From Cryptomeria japonica (Eukaryota > Streptophyta > Pinopsida > Cupressales > Cupressaceae), in contig NC_081414.1 in assembly GCF_030272615.1 (NCBI RefSeq), forward strand, positions 232,796,733 through 232,860,732: a stretch of 64,000 nt of DNA. Reading direction: 5' to 3'. The notes under the pieces were generated by a model. The model saw only the letters and a program-made list of their open reading frames with translations. It was not told where the DNA came from and did not search any database. The first letter of the stretch is position 1. Each line of letters starts with the position of its first letter. This document shows, one piece after another, positions 34,674 to 44,100 of the stretch. Both the position numbers and the translations under genes were made by a program.

Positions 34674-35150
34674 GGTATGATCGCAGCTTGTATATAATAG
34701 AGTAGGTTTTGGATGTTGAATAAGTGCTGCTGCACGGTTAGTTAGTTGCTGTCTAGTTTTCCCTAAGCGCTTCGTGCGCAGTTAGATGTTAGTTGTTTCA
34801 GTTTTGCGGAGGAAAGGCTGCTGTAAGCTGCCACAGTTTGATGAAGATGATACCTACCATATGAAGCAGTAAATACATTCCACTGCCACACATCATACAT
34901 ATCCACCTCATAAAGCTGGGACAACTCACAGCAGTCTTTTAAGGATGCTTTTGGTGAGGTTTTTTGCTTAGAGCTGAGTTTCAGTAATGCAAGAGAGTGC
35001 TTTTCAGAGGTACTCTGTCGCTGACCCGTCCTAATCTATCAAATACACATGTAGAATTCATGATAGCGGTCTATCAAGACCGCTACCATGAACCCCACAC
35101 CTATACTCAATAGGCTATGACAGGTTCAGAGGGGGAAAGGGAGAGAGTTT
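34674..35150 (+). other. 3' noncoding region after integrase, with purine tract (copy 1)
   Basis: No gene is seen from the integrase stop to the 20-nt purine run AGAGGGGGAAAGGGAGAGAG at 35128-35147. That run is the best polypurine-tract candidate, followed by TTT and TG at 35151. The same run is at 46470-46489 and 57798-57817. A 63-residue frame (35117-35308), intact in all copies, reads through it, so the run could be coding instead. Confidence 0.4.
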
Positions 35151-36730
35151 TGCAGTATTATGATGCATTTTTCCAGTTTTCACAAAGGTTGCAAGTGACT
35201 CTGTGCCCAATGAATTTTCAAGGCAGCTGGTCAAGATGTTTAGCAGGCAAACATATAGCAGATGTCGCCAAAAATGTTACCTATTTTTCGCTCCTGGCTG
35301 AAAAATAGGTTGAGAGATGCTAGCATGAACAAAGGAAAGCTAGTGTTTACTAATTCTCTATTTTTGTGTTTTAAAGATGGTGTTTCTAAGTACTTCTAGT
35401 CTGTAACAACAAAGAGAGAAACATCTCATTGAAAAAGAGAAGTATTTTATTCATATTCAAATATGCGTCCCACACAAGGAGCCGTGGGACTAGCTACGTG
35501 CATCCAGTGCAGAAAGGAAATATACATATATGTATGCACAAGTACAAAGGAAAAAATGAGGAAAGGCATGTCAAGAATGGAACCAGTCATTGCCTGAATG
35601 ACTGGAACAGTTGAGGTACGCTCGTCGTCGCCTTTGTCTTGCTGCTCCACACTGGTCCGTTGATGCTTTCCTTCTGATATCTGCAAAAAATTGAAACAAA
35701 CAATGTGTTAGAATATTTGTTCTAAGCAATAGCTGGCTGCATTTCTGACATATGTACTAATGCACGCATATATATATATGATCCCTACATACATCAAATG
35801 CATATAACTCGCATCACAGAGGAATCTCGAAAGGCAAAAAATCAGATCAAAGGAAAGTCACCATACATATGCATTTTTTGCTAACAGGTTTGTTTCATGT
35901 GCAGGAAAAGGAAAAAGGACGGCTTGTTGGTCATAAAGTTCACTAAGATGAGTGGAGATGAATGCGGCTCCCACAAGGGTTGAGCCCAGCTCATGTGGAG
36001 AATGGCAAGGTTTCATACAATCAAATCATGTCAGAGCTGGTGATAAAAGGAAGAAGAGTAACAAAAATGCAAGTATGCAATTACATTATCAGCCGATATG
36101 CATGATGAGACTTCTTTTTTAGAACGTGAATAAGATGTGCAAATATCTACAAATGATCAACAAGACGACATTTTATGCATCAAGCCTAAAAGATTTTTTA
36201 TGATAAGCTGGAAAAGGCGTGATTGATCAGACATTTCAACAAATTCAAGACAACTGCGTCCTTGGAAATAATATGCAGATTTTAAGAGAATAATGTTTAA
36301 ATGGCAGCTACAGTTTTCATAAAATATCTAATTTTAATGCACAACATTAAATGGCAGATGACAAAGGGAGAGTTTTTAATGTTGTTTTTCACCATTTTCA
36401 GTCCAAACAGTCATTCAGAGATGCACACAGCAGTGAAGTTATCAAAGGAATTCACCGTGGTCTATGCCATTTCATGTAGCATACAAGAAACAATTTCAAA
36501 GGAATTACAGATTTGATATACCCACCAAAATAAGGAATAAATAGTGATGATGCAGAAGAATATGCATAACAAATGCAGCAATTGCATGTGAATGTGAAAA
36601 GACATTGGGAACAGAGTACTCTGAAGCATAAAACAAACACTGATTGATATAAAAGGTAGAAGGAAATCAAACTAGGAGACCTAGTCATCGTGTGAATTAG
36701 AAAATCTTTCCTAAAGGGGCTTTAAATAAA

Positions 36731-37621
36731 TTGAAGTTCAAGAAGGTTGGCACTGATGCTGTAACTCAGATGTTAAGACATTTCATTCATTTTCAGGTTA
36801 GTGGGATACATCCTTCTCGACAATTCCATGACAATCTTGCTGGGCCAGGAGCTCAAGTCCCAGGATCGCCTAAGGTTCCATTACAAACTGCTTGTTTGGA
36901 AAGATCTTCATTGGACCTGAATGCACAGGATGCAAGACTTTTTGTGAAGGTAGACAACTCAGGTTTGGGATCCAGCTCCACAAAGGTTGGGATAGAAACT
37001 GGCCAGGATAATGAACTCTCCTTGTTGTTTAAGAGGGACCCGGAACGAAACCCAACCAAGCCCAGCAGTTGAAGTTTCTCAGCTATGATGCAAATCAGGG
37101 ATTTCTTGCCGATAGAAATGGAAGAAAGATTTGATAGTGGCTGTGAAGTCAACTTGGAAGATTGGTTATGGAACTTGTGGGATGATTCAGGCCTTGAAAA
37201 GATAAAATGTTTTGTGCTTCCTTCCTTGATAGAAGGTTGTATAATGGGCTCGAGTAAAATGCCCCCATAAAGCAAGGATTTCCAAGAATCGAAACAGTTT
37301 TGGCTACATAAAAATGGTTTGGAATTTCCCAAAGATTGTTTCTATGTAAATGTTCAATTTACTACGTATGAGGAGAAATATAAAGCCTGATTCCCTTCAA
37401 GTCTTGTGTTTAGAAGATCTGGACTGATGCCAGTGGCTCATACAATAAGAGCTTCAAAAGTGTTGCATGCTCTTGACAACTTTAAAACATGTATTGCAGA
37501 ATGGAACTTCTTTGATGGAGGCACTCCAAATTTTGAGAGCACAGGTCAAGTTAATTCATCCCTGGAAAGTCAGTACATGGGTCACAGCGAAAGATATACT
37601 TGGACCCCACTGTTCTATTGA
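36731..37621 (+). pseudogene. Unidentified protein-like frame downstream of integrase (copy 1)
   Basis: One frame runs for about 297 codons with stops at 37070 (TGA), 37268 (TAA) and 37388 (TGA; TGG in copy 3). The composition is protein-like: SSLDLNAQDARLFVKVDNSG, MEERFDSGCEVNLEDWLWNL, FWLHKNGLEFPKDCFYVNVQ. At about 37600 sense continues in another frame (ETKNAHWDELTKSSHRKLQY) to 37818. It follows a splice-acceptor-like ATTTTCAG|G at about 36796. It has no resemblance to retroelement proteins I know, so a captured host gene fragment is possible. A 159-residue frame on the opposite strand (36853-37332) is unbroken, so the coding strand is unresolved. Confidence 0.35.
36853..37332 (-). CDS. 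Antisense open frame, 159 aa, intact in all copies (copy 1)
   Basis: Starts MGNSKPFLCSQNCFDSW and ends with a stop at 36853. It is Ser/Lys/Leu-rich with no domain recognised. The homologous frames at 48181-48660 and 59523-60002 are the same length, with two or three substitutions. Some Tat-lineage elements (Grande/Retand type) carry an antisense frame between integrase and the 3' LTR, so expression is conceivable. High similarity of the copies means an unbroken frame is weak evidence for selection. Confidence 0.3.
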   Translation of the reverse strand: MGNSKPFLCSQNCFDSWKSLLYGGILLEPIIQPSIKEGSTKHFIFSRPESSHKFHNQSSKLTSQPLSNLSSISIGKKSLICIIAEKLQLLGLVGFRSGSLLNNKESSLSWPVSIPTFVELDPKPELSTFTKSLASCAFRSNEDLSKQAVCNGTLGDPGT

Positions 37622-38186
37622 GAATCACAGAGACCAAAAATGCGCATTGGGATGAGCTGACAAAGAGTTCTCATCGAAAACTTCAATATGGTGCTCAGAA
37701 AAATGGAAAACACAGCAATTCGAAGTATTTTTCTCATAATTATGATAAAAAGGGGAAGGATAATCCTGCAGTACCAAGGATAATAGCTTACATAAAGTGC
37801 AACAAATCACATAAGTAGATTTTTACAAATAGAAGCAGATGGAAAGCAAGTTCGAATGCCATGAAATGATTCTGAAAAAAGGAAAAAAGCCATGCATATT
37901 TCATTAAACACGATTTCTCTTTCCAGAATCGGTGAAGAATGGTGAACCTGTGAAGAATAACAGATGCAAGATGGAAGGATCGCGCCCAGCAAGGAAGCCA
38001 AGCTTCGAACACCCAAAAAATGCTCAGAAACGCAACAGATTTCCATGACGGCTCCATAAATTGAGCCCGAAACTAGCAAATACGCAGAGAGAAGAGCAGG
38101 CCGTAAGCAAAAAGAGGGCCCAGCACCCGTTTCGGCACCCAGAACAGAGAAGAAACCGACATTTTTCTTCTTTCCACGCCCAGCTC

Positions 38187-38272
38187 AAACCCTAGCGGCG
38201 CCCAGAAGGATGCAGAGCGAAGTTTCCAGAAGTCGAACATCAAAAGTGAAGAGCAAATGAACTTTTAGGGTT
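38187..38272. promoter_or_regulatory. Pair of telo-box-like motifs (copy 1)
   Basis: AAACCCTAG at 38187-38195 and, inverted, TTTAGGGTT at 38264-38272. Telo-boxes (AAACCCTAA) are common near the start of plant translation-related genes. Minus-strand sequence just below is C/T-rich and contains ATGTCGGTTTCTTCTCTG near 38160, like a plant 5' leader. The first motif is mutated in copy 3 (AAGCCCTAG). Confidence 0.25.
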
Positions 38273-38556
38273 ATGTTTCCCCTAAAATATCTTCATAAAA
38301 AATCGCCTATGTTTCCTTCGCATTCTTTCTCCTCTCTTCTATGCCACGTTAATTGTTGGAAGCCACATGGTAAGGTTCGCATATGCTTCCAAGTGATTTT
38401 AATAACTTTAACACCTTGTAACTCTTTCTTGTTTCCTAAGTGATTTCATATCACTTAATGTCCCCCCTTGCAAATTTCTTAGCAAGATAACATTTAAAAC
38501 TCAAAAATGCGCCCTCAAAGAAATATAAGCAAATGTTGCTTTTAAAGTTTCTGTTT

Positions 38557-38855
38557 TTTATTATTATTTATCATTACCTGACCAAACATAAGTTTGATTT
38601 TATTTTATTTTATATTTAAAAAATAATAAAATATAATAAATTTTTTTATTTATTAAAGTGTAAATCAAACACTTTTATTAAATATATTTTTTATTACATT
38701 CTATTATTTAATAAATAAAAATAATAAAATTGTGTTATTAAAGTGATTTATTTATTTGTCACTTTAAATAAAACGATTCTATTATTTTTATATTATTAAG
38801 ACCTTTAAATATAAATGAAAATAAAGTCAAACAAATGTCTGACCAGATAATAATA
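38557..38855. repeat. AT-rich foldback, MITE-like (copy 1)
   Basis: The left part (CTGACCAAACATAAGTTTGA then TTTTATTTTATTTTATATTT) pairs imperfectly with the reverse of the right part (AAATATAAATGAAAATAAAG then TCAAACAAATGTCTGACCAG). The interior is nearly pure A/T. It is repeated at 49885-50183 and 61227-61525. It lies 275 bp upstream of the TATA box. No target duplication was established. Confidence 0.5.
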
Positions 38856-39129
38856 AATTTTTAAAAAAAATCACTTTATTAGATATTTTATTTGGAGATC
38901 AGGGAGGGATATTTTTTGCATTTATGAGGGCTTGCAGGCCTGTCAGAGACATTTCAGGGTCATTTATGTTGCATTTATGAGGTTTTATGGTTGCAGAATG
39001 GATGACTTAACCTTTTGGCTCAGGTTTATCCCTTTTCAGATATTTTTGAGGCCCAAAAAGTAGGTTTTTTGAGTTTGCTCGACCTAAAATGAGGAGGTGG
39101 AGTCTTCTTGATAATTTTGGAAAAAGGCA

Positions 39130-39135
39130 TATATA
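39130..39135 (+). promoter_or_regulatory. Probable LTR core promoter (TATA box)
   Basis: TATATA in GGCATATATACTGGGAGCC, about 710 bp before the LTR end, with a T-rich leader beyond it. Equivalent sites are at 50458-50463 and 61800-61805. Transcription from here would run into the PBS and gag of the next unit. Confidence 0.5.
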
Positions 39136-39846
39136 CTGGGAGCCTTCATTTTTGTAAGGGTTCTGATTCATTCATCTTGGAGCAGATTGTAATTTTTTAG
39201 TTCTCTCTGCAGGAAGGGATGTCTTTGTAACACATTTTCAGGAGTTATAAAGCTTGGTGATACCTGTTTGGCAAGGATAATAGCTTGGTTTACTTCTCTA
39301 CTTCTCATCTTTCTCTGTTACTGCATCTTCAGGGTTAGTCAGTTCTTTGGTGGTTGGCTTTTGCCCCCCTAAAATTTACATTTCCTTTTGATGCCTTATG
39401 CAGAAACATATATACTACTTGGAGGTCATAAGCTGTGTGTTAATGATTAATAGTCTTAGGTTGTGAAAAGGATTTTCCCCTCTTAGGACTTTGATTATCC
39501 AGCCTGCTTATGAAGCATTGATGCAAGGGTCATGGGTTGTTGGTTAGTGTAAAAAAGGGTTTATTATCACTGTTGTACTGTGTGTCCTTTGCTTAGTTAG
39601 ATTTCAAAAAATACCATCTGGTGCAATCACCTTAGATTCAATTTTAGTTTTATATTTTCTCCTCCTTACTCTTTTCCTTGAGGAAATTGTTAGTTTAGGT
39701 GCAGAATCTGAAAAGAACCAGCTTACTCTGGAGGTTCACTCCATTTTTTAGGCAACCCACAGGCCTAGGAGTGTTCCCATGTGTCACAAGCCTGTTGAGT
39801 TGATAGCTTAGCAAACAGGGGTGCAGGTTCAAGTGATAACAGTTTT

Positions 39847-39865
39847 TGGCACGCCCGGTGGGACT
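39847..39865 (+). other. Primer-binding site of array copy 2
   Basis: TGGCACGCCCGGTGGGACT, five bases after the LTR end; repeated at 51175-51193. It begins with TGG, as expected for pairing with a tRNA CCA end. The tRNA is not identified. Confidence 0.7.
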
Positions 39866-40009
39866 GAGAGCATAATTTTTCAGCCCTTATAAGATGTTTT
39901 ATGGTGCTGTTTGATGTGTACAGCAGTAATTTTAGTCTTTCAGAGACATTCTTACAACATACCTGGCGACTCTGATTTCTGGTTTAGTAAAGCCAGTGCA
40001 CTTTTGCTT

Positions 40010-41044
40010 ATGAGAAGGATACAAACCAGGAGTAATTCTTTATCCTTCGAATTTTTGCAGTTATCCCCTCCTAGAAGAAGAGGGAGGGTAGTTGAGAAAC
40101 AGAAAGAGAACCGTGTTTACTCCAGGAGAGCCAAGTCTACTCCCCCTGCTGTTAGGGCTCATACTGTGTCACAAATAATCCCAGTAATCATGATTCCAGC
40201 AGGCAGAAATCAGCCATTTGTTGCATTTAACCAGGGCAGCCCACTGAATTTAACACAGCATGATGATATTCCAGTGGCTGCTTTGAAAAGCTTACCATAT
40301 TTTCATGGTGAAGATCAAATTACCCCAGCTGAACACATAAAAGATGTTGCAAACTTATGCGCTGTTCACCATGTGACAGAGGAGAATGTTGCAGTCAGAT
40401 TGCTTGCAGCATCTTTCAAGGGTAAAGCCTTGCAATGGTTCAGAGGCCTTCCTATTAATTCTATTGCGACATGGGACCAGTTGGGTAACCAATTATGCAG
40501 TTTCTTCGAGGACAAATCAGACCATTTGTCGCTAATGGAGCAGCTGTCAACAGTAAAGAGGGCTCCCCACGAAGTCATGTCAGATTTCAGCCACCGTTTC
40601 CAGAAAACTTGGGATAGAATCCCGCAAACGGTAAGACCCACAGTTGACCACGCCTTCTTATACTATTTAAGAGCTTTGAATAGTGATATCTCAGTGATGG
40701 TGCAATCGATGGGAGGCACTTCATTGCCTCAGGCCTATTCTATAGCCATTAGAGCAGAGAACAGCCTTATACAGGCTGGTAAAATTGCCCCAAGGCCGGC
40801 TCTGCCAATTTTTCCTACCATCCAGCCACCGATAGCAATGCAAATACCTCCTATAGCTATCATCCCAGCTGCACCAGCCTTACCAGCACCAAGTTCTCAG
40901 TTTGTTAGACCAGAGAATAACTTTCCGGCACACTCAAGTGAGTTACAGGAGATCAAGGGACTGCTGCAAACATTTGGCAGCGAAATAGTAAACTTGAAGA
41001 GGCAGCAAAATCAAGGTTTCAGGCCTTACCAGCCTCCATTCTAG
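40010..41044 (+). CDS. gag: Gag capsid protein (copy 2)
   Basis: From ATG 40010 the product is 344 residues; an in-frame ATG at 39914 would add 32, but copy 3 has GTG there, so 40010 is preferred. After a basic N-terminus (PPRRRGRVVEKQKENR) comes the Retrotrans_gag-type capsid fold: LPYFHGEDQITPAEHIKDV, VRLLAASFKGKALQWFRGLP, TWDQLGNQL and FSHRFQKTWDRIP. It ends in a Pro/Gln-rich linker at a TAG (41042-41044). The same frame stays open beyond the TAG into the nucleocapsid knuckle and pol, so the stop cuts capsid from nucleocapsid. Gag assembles the virus-like particle in which reverse transcription occurs. Confidence 0.85.
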   Translation: MRRIQTRSNSLSFEFLQLSPPRRRGRVVEKQKENRVYSRRAKSTPPAVRAHTVSQIIPVIMIPAGRNQPFVAFNQGSPLNLTQHDDIPVAALKSLPYFHGEDQITPAEHIKDVANLCAVHHVTEENVAVRLLAASFKGKALQWFRGLPINSIATWDQLGNQLCSFFEDKSDHLSLMEQLSTVKRAPHEVMSDFSHRFQKTWDRIPQTVRPTVDHAFLYYLRALNSDISVMVQSMGGTSLPQAYSIAIRAENSLIQAGKIAPRPALPIFPTIQPPIAMQIPPIAIIPAAPALPAPSSQFVRPENNFPAHSSELQEIKGLLQTFGSEIVNLKRQQNQGFRPYQPPF

Positions 41045-41116
41045 TCTAATTATCAGCAAAATCAGTCAAACAGACCACCTTATCAGCCAAATAATCAAGG
41101 CCCAAGACAAGCCTAC

Positions 41117-44100
41117 ATGCCAAGGCCTTATCAAGCTTATAGCCCCAATGCTGCCAGCTCTTCAAAGGAGCTCATGCCCATTCAAAACAATTTGGCACAG
41201 GACTTTGACTGGTGTTTTCCCTGCAATTTGCCCCATAACCAAAGCACTTGTGCAAATGGGGTGATTAACCAGGCCTTGATGGTCCAAAATAATTCAAGTG
41301 GGCAATTGGATACGCCCCATGAAGATTCTATCCAGCAGCAAGGGGATCAGCAACCTGAGACAGCTCTTCTAAATTGGCAAGGAGGAGAATTTTGTGGGAT
41401 TAACCAAGCTGATCCAGTAGCTTTGGTCTATACAAGGTCCAAGAAGAGAGCCATAGAAGGAGGGCAGCAATTGGATAATAATCAAACCTTGATACATCAG
41501 CTGCCGAACTTGGATCAGAATGCTGCTGTCCCATCAACCACTGAAAATGTCAGGCAATCGCCAACAAGTCAGCCCTTGGTAGGCAAGAAGCAATCTAATC
41601 TATCAGTCCAAACAGCTGCTGCTCAAGTTGAAGTTGCTGCCCCTAAAATGCAAACAAAGTCAAGTGCGTCTTTCAATATTCTTGATTATATGAAGAAAGC
41701 AAGCGTATCCATGACTATGTGGGATTCCTTGTGTATCCCCGGCCAAAGGGACTTACTCCAATCAGCCTTGTCAAATTTAGATATACTTGAAGAACTTAAG
41801 GAAGATAAACCCAAGGCTGTGTTGACCAATGCTACTACGAATGATAAAGAGAAAGAAGCTTCAAAGGTTAAACCCCCACCCTTTTATGTGTCCTTAATCA
41901 TTGGAAATCAATTAGTACATAACTGCATGATAGACTCGGGTGCTAGCAGTTCGGTCATGCCCAAGCAGATTGTAGATAGGTTGGGGATCAAATACGAGCC
42001 TTTAGAAAAAGGAGTTGTCCAATTAGACGGGACTGCTGTTAACACAGTGGGAGTTATTAAAAATCTGAGTTTAACCCTTCATGCTTGCCCAAATTTCTCT
42101 ATTCCACAAGATATTTACGTTATAGAATTGCCTCCTTATTTCGCTATATGCTTATCAAGAGATTTTACTGCAAAAATAGGAGGTTACTTATCTTCAGATT
42201 GGTCCCATATGCTGTTTAGGACCAGGTATGGCACAAAAGTCATTGTAAGGTCGGAACCTATAGCCAAGGATCATATAGAACCTTACAATCCGCCCCCCCT
42301 TAATGCCAATTTGATCGCAAGTGAATATGAGGAGGAATCAGTAGTTCAAGAAGGCAATACATCTACAGAAAGTATACCTGATATCCTTCTTGATGAGTGG
42401 GCAGCTCAGGCCCACACTGCTGTTCCATGTGAACAACATGAAGAGACTGATTTTGGTGTTTTTGTGATACTTGAGGCTGATCCTTTCATGCCTGATATAG
42501 AAAAAAATCCAGAACAGCACGGTAATCAGCAAGATTGTGAGCTGTGGGAGCTTTTTTTTGATGGCTCAAGGAACAAAGTTGGTACCGGTGGTGGATGCAT
42601 GCTTGTTTCCCCAAGAGGTGAGAGATACTATTCAGCTTTCAGATTTTGTTTCAGCTGTACTAATAATGTTGCTGAATACGAGGCTCTTATCCACGGTTTG
42701 GAATGGGCAAGACAGAGAGGTATTAACTGTCTGAAAGTTTCTGGGGACAGCGAGTTAGTTGCTAATCAGGTAAGGAATATTTGTCTTACAAAGAATGATT
42801 TGCTTAAGTCTTATAAGCATAGGGTGTGGGACCTCTTAGAAGGATTTGATGCCTTCAATCTGATATCCATACCCAGAAATCAGAATAAGTGTGCTGACAG
42901 ATTAGCAGCCATAGGGGCAGAAGTTGATATTCCCAAGGAAATTGGTAGCAATGGTAGTCATCAGCATGTGAAGATTGTTATTAGGCCTGCTGTACCAGAT
43001 AATGATATACATTGGCAGGTTTTTGAAAGTGACCAGCAGATTGTGAATTTCCTAAGAGAGGAAGCTGAGTTCTCTCATACTAACCAGAAGAAACTACAAC
43101 ACCAGTATGGTGACCAGATCATCCAGCTAAAAGGTAATAAGTTACCCAAGGGATTGGTCTCCTTGGAATCCATCTTCAATTCTGACGACCAAGTTAGGAA
43201 AGAAAGGTCCAGCATTCAGATTGATCAGAGCCACTATGAAGAGGTTGAGATTTCGAGAGGCAGGCTTCTTAAACTTGGCAAATTTCATACCAAAGGAAAA
43301 GAAGAAGCTTTTATATCCCTCTGTCAAGAATTTAATGATATATTTGCTTGGCAATATTCTGATTTGAGGGGATTTGACCCTGAGCTTGCACAACATACAA
43401 TAGAACTCGAGCCTAATTCCAAACCAGTGAGACAAAAACAGAGGCCAATAAATCCCAAGTTGGAGCCCCTGATGAAAAGGGAATTAGACAAGCTGATTGA
43501 GAGTGCCATAGTTTTTCCCATCAAGCATACTTCGTGGGTTTCAAACTTAGTTCCGGTAAGGAAGAGGAACGGTGAAATCAGGCTCTGTGTGGATTTTAGA
43601 GACCTTAATCGAGCCTCACTGAAAGACCATTATCCTTTACCTTCTATGGAGCAGATTTTGCAAGTAGTTTCAGGTTCTGAGATGTGTTCTCTGTTAGATG
43701 GTTTTTCCGGTTATAACCAGATTTTAGTCAAAGAGGAGGACCAGTACAAGACAGCTTTTACTACTAAATGGGGCACTATGGCCTATAAGAAGATGCCTTT
43801 TGGGTTGTCCAATGCAGGGGCAACTTTCCAGCGTGCCATGGATATGGCGTTTCAAGGTTTGATGTATAAAATAGTGCTGGTCTATCTAGATGATATCACA
43901 GTGTTCTCAAAAGAAGCAAAGGATCATCTAGACCATTTGAGGCTGATCTTCGAAAGATGCAGACAGTTTGGGATATCTCTTAATCCAAAAAAATGTACAT
44001 TTGCTGTCCATGAGGGCAAATTGCTTGGGTACGTGGTATCCAAGCACGGTATTACCATTGATCCTGAGAGGATAAGTGCCATCTTGGCCCTTCCTTTACC

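Larger units (their letters stand above)
35151..39841 (+). repeat. Candidate LTR (4.69 kb) or 3' region plus LTR (copy 1)
   Basis: The right end is firm: ...GTGATAACA at 39841, five bases before the PBS, and equal to the last base of the array at 62511. The left end is a proposal based on the purine tract. The array contains no outer 5' LTR to test it, and a much shorter LTR is possible. Contents: captured-looking frames (36731-37815), telo-box-like AAACCCTAG (38187) and TTTAGGGTT (38264), an AT-rich foldback (38557-38855) and a TATATA box (39130-39135). Large LTRs are known in Tat-lineage elements such as Ogre. Confidence 0.4.

Noticed and set aside
35429-35686. Short frames of 61-83 aa on both strands, repeated in each array copy
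   Set aside because: They include the small hairpin region and change length with the 14-bp indel; no protein-like features.
43142-43524. Minus-strand frames of 66-97 aa within pol, repeated at 54470-54852
   Set aside because: Shadows of the strongly supported RT reading frame.
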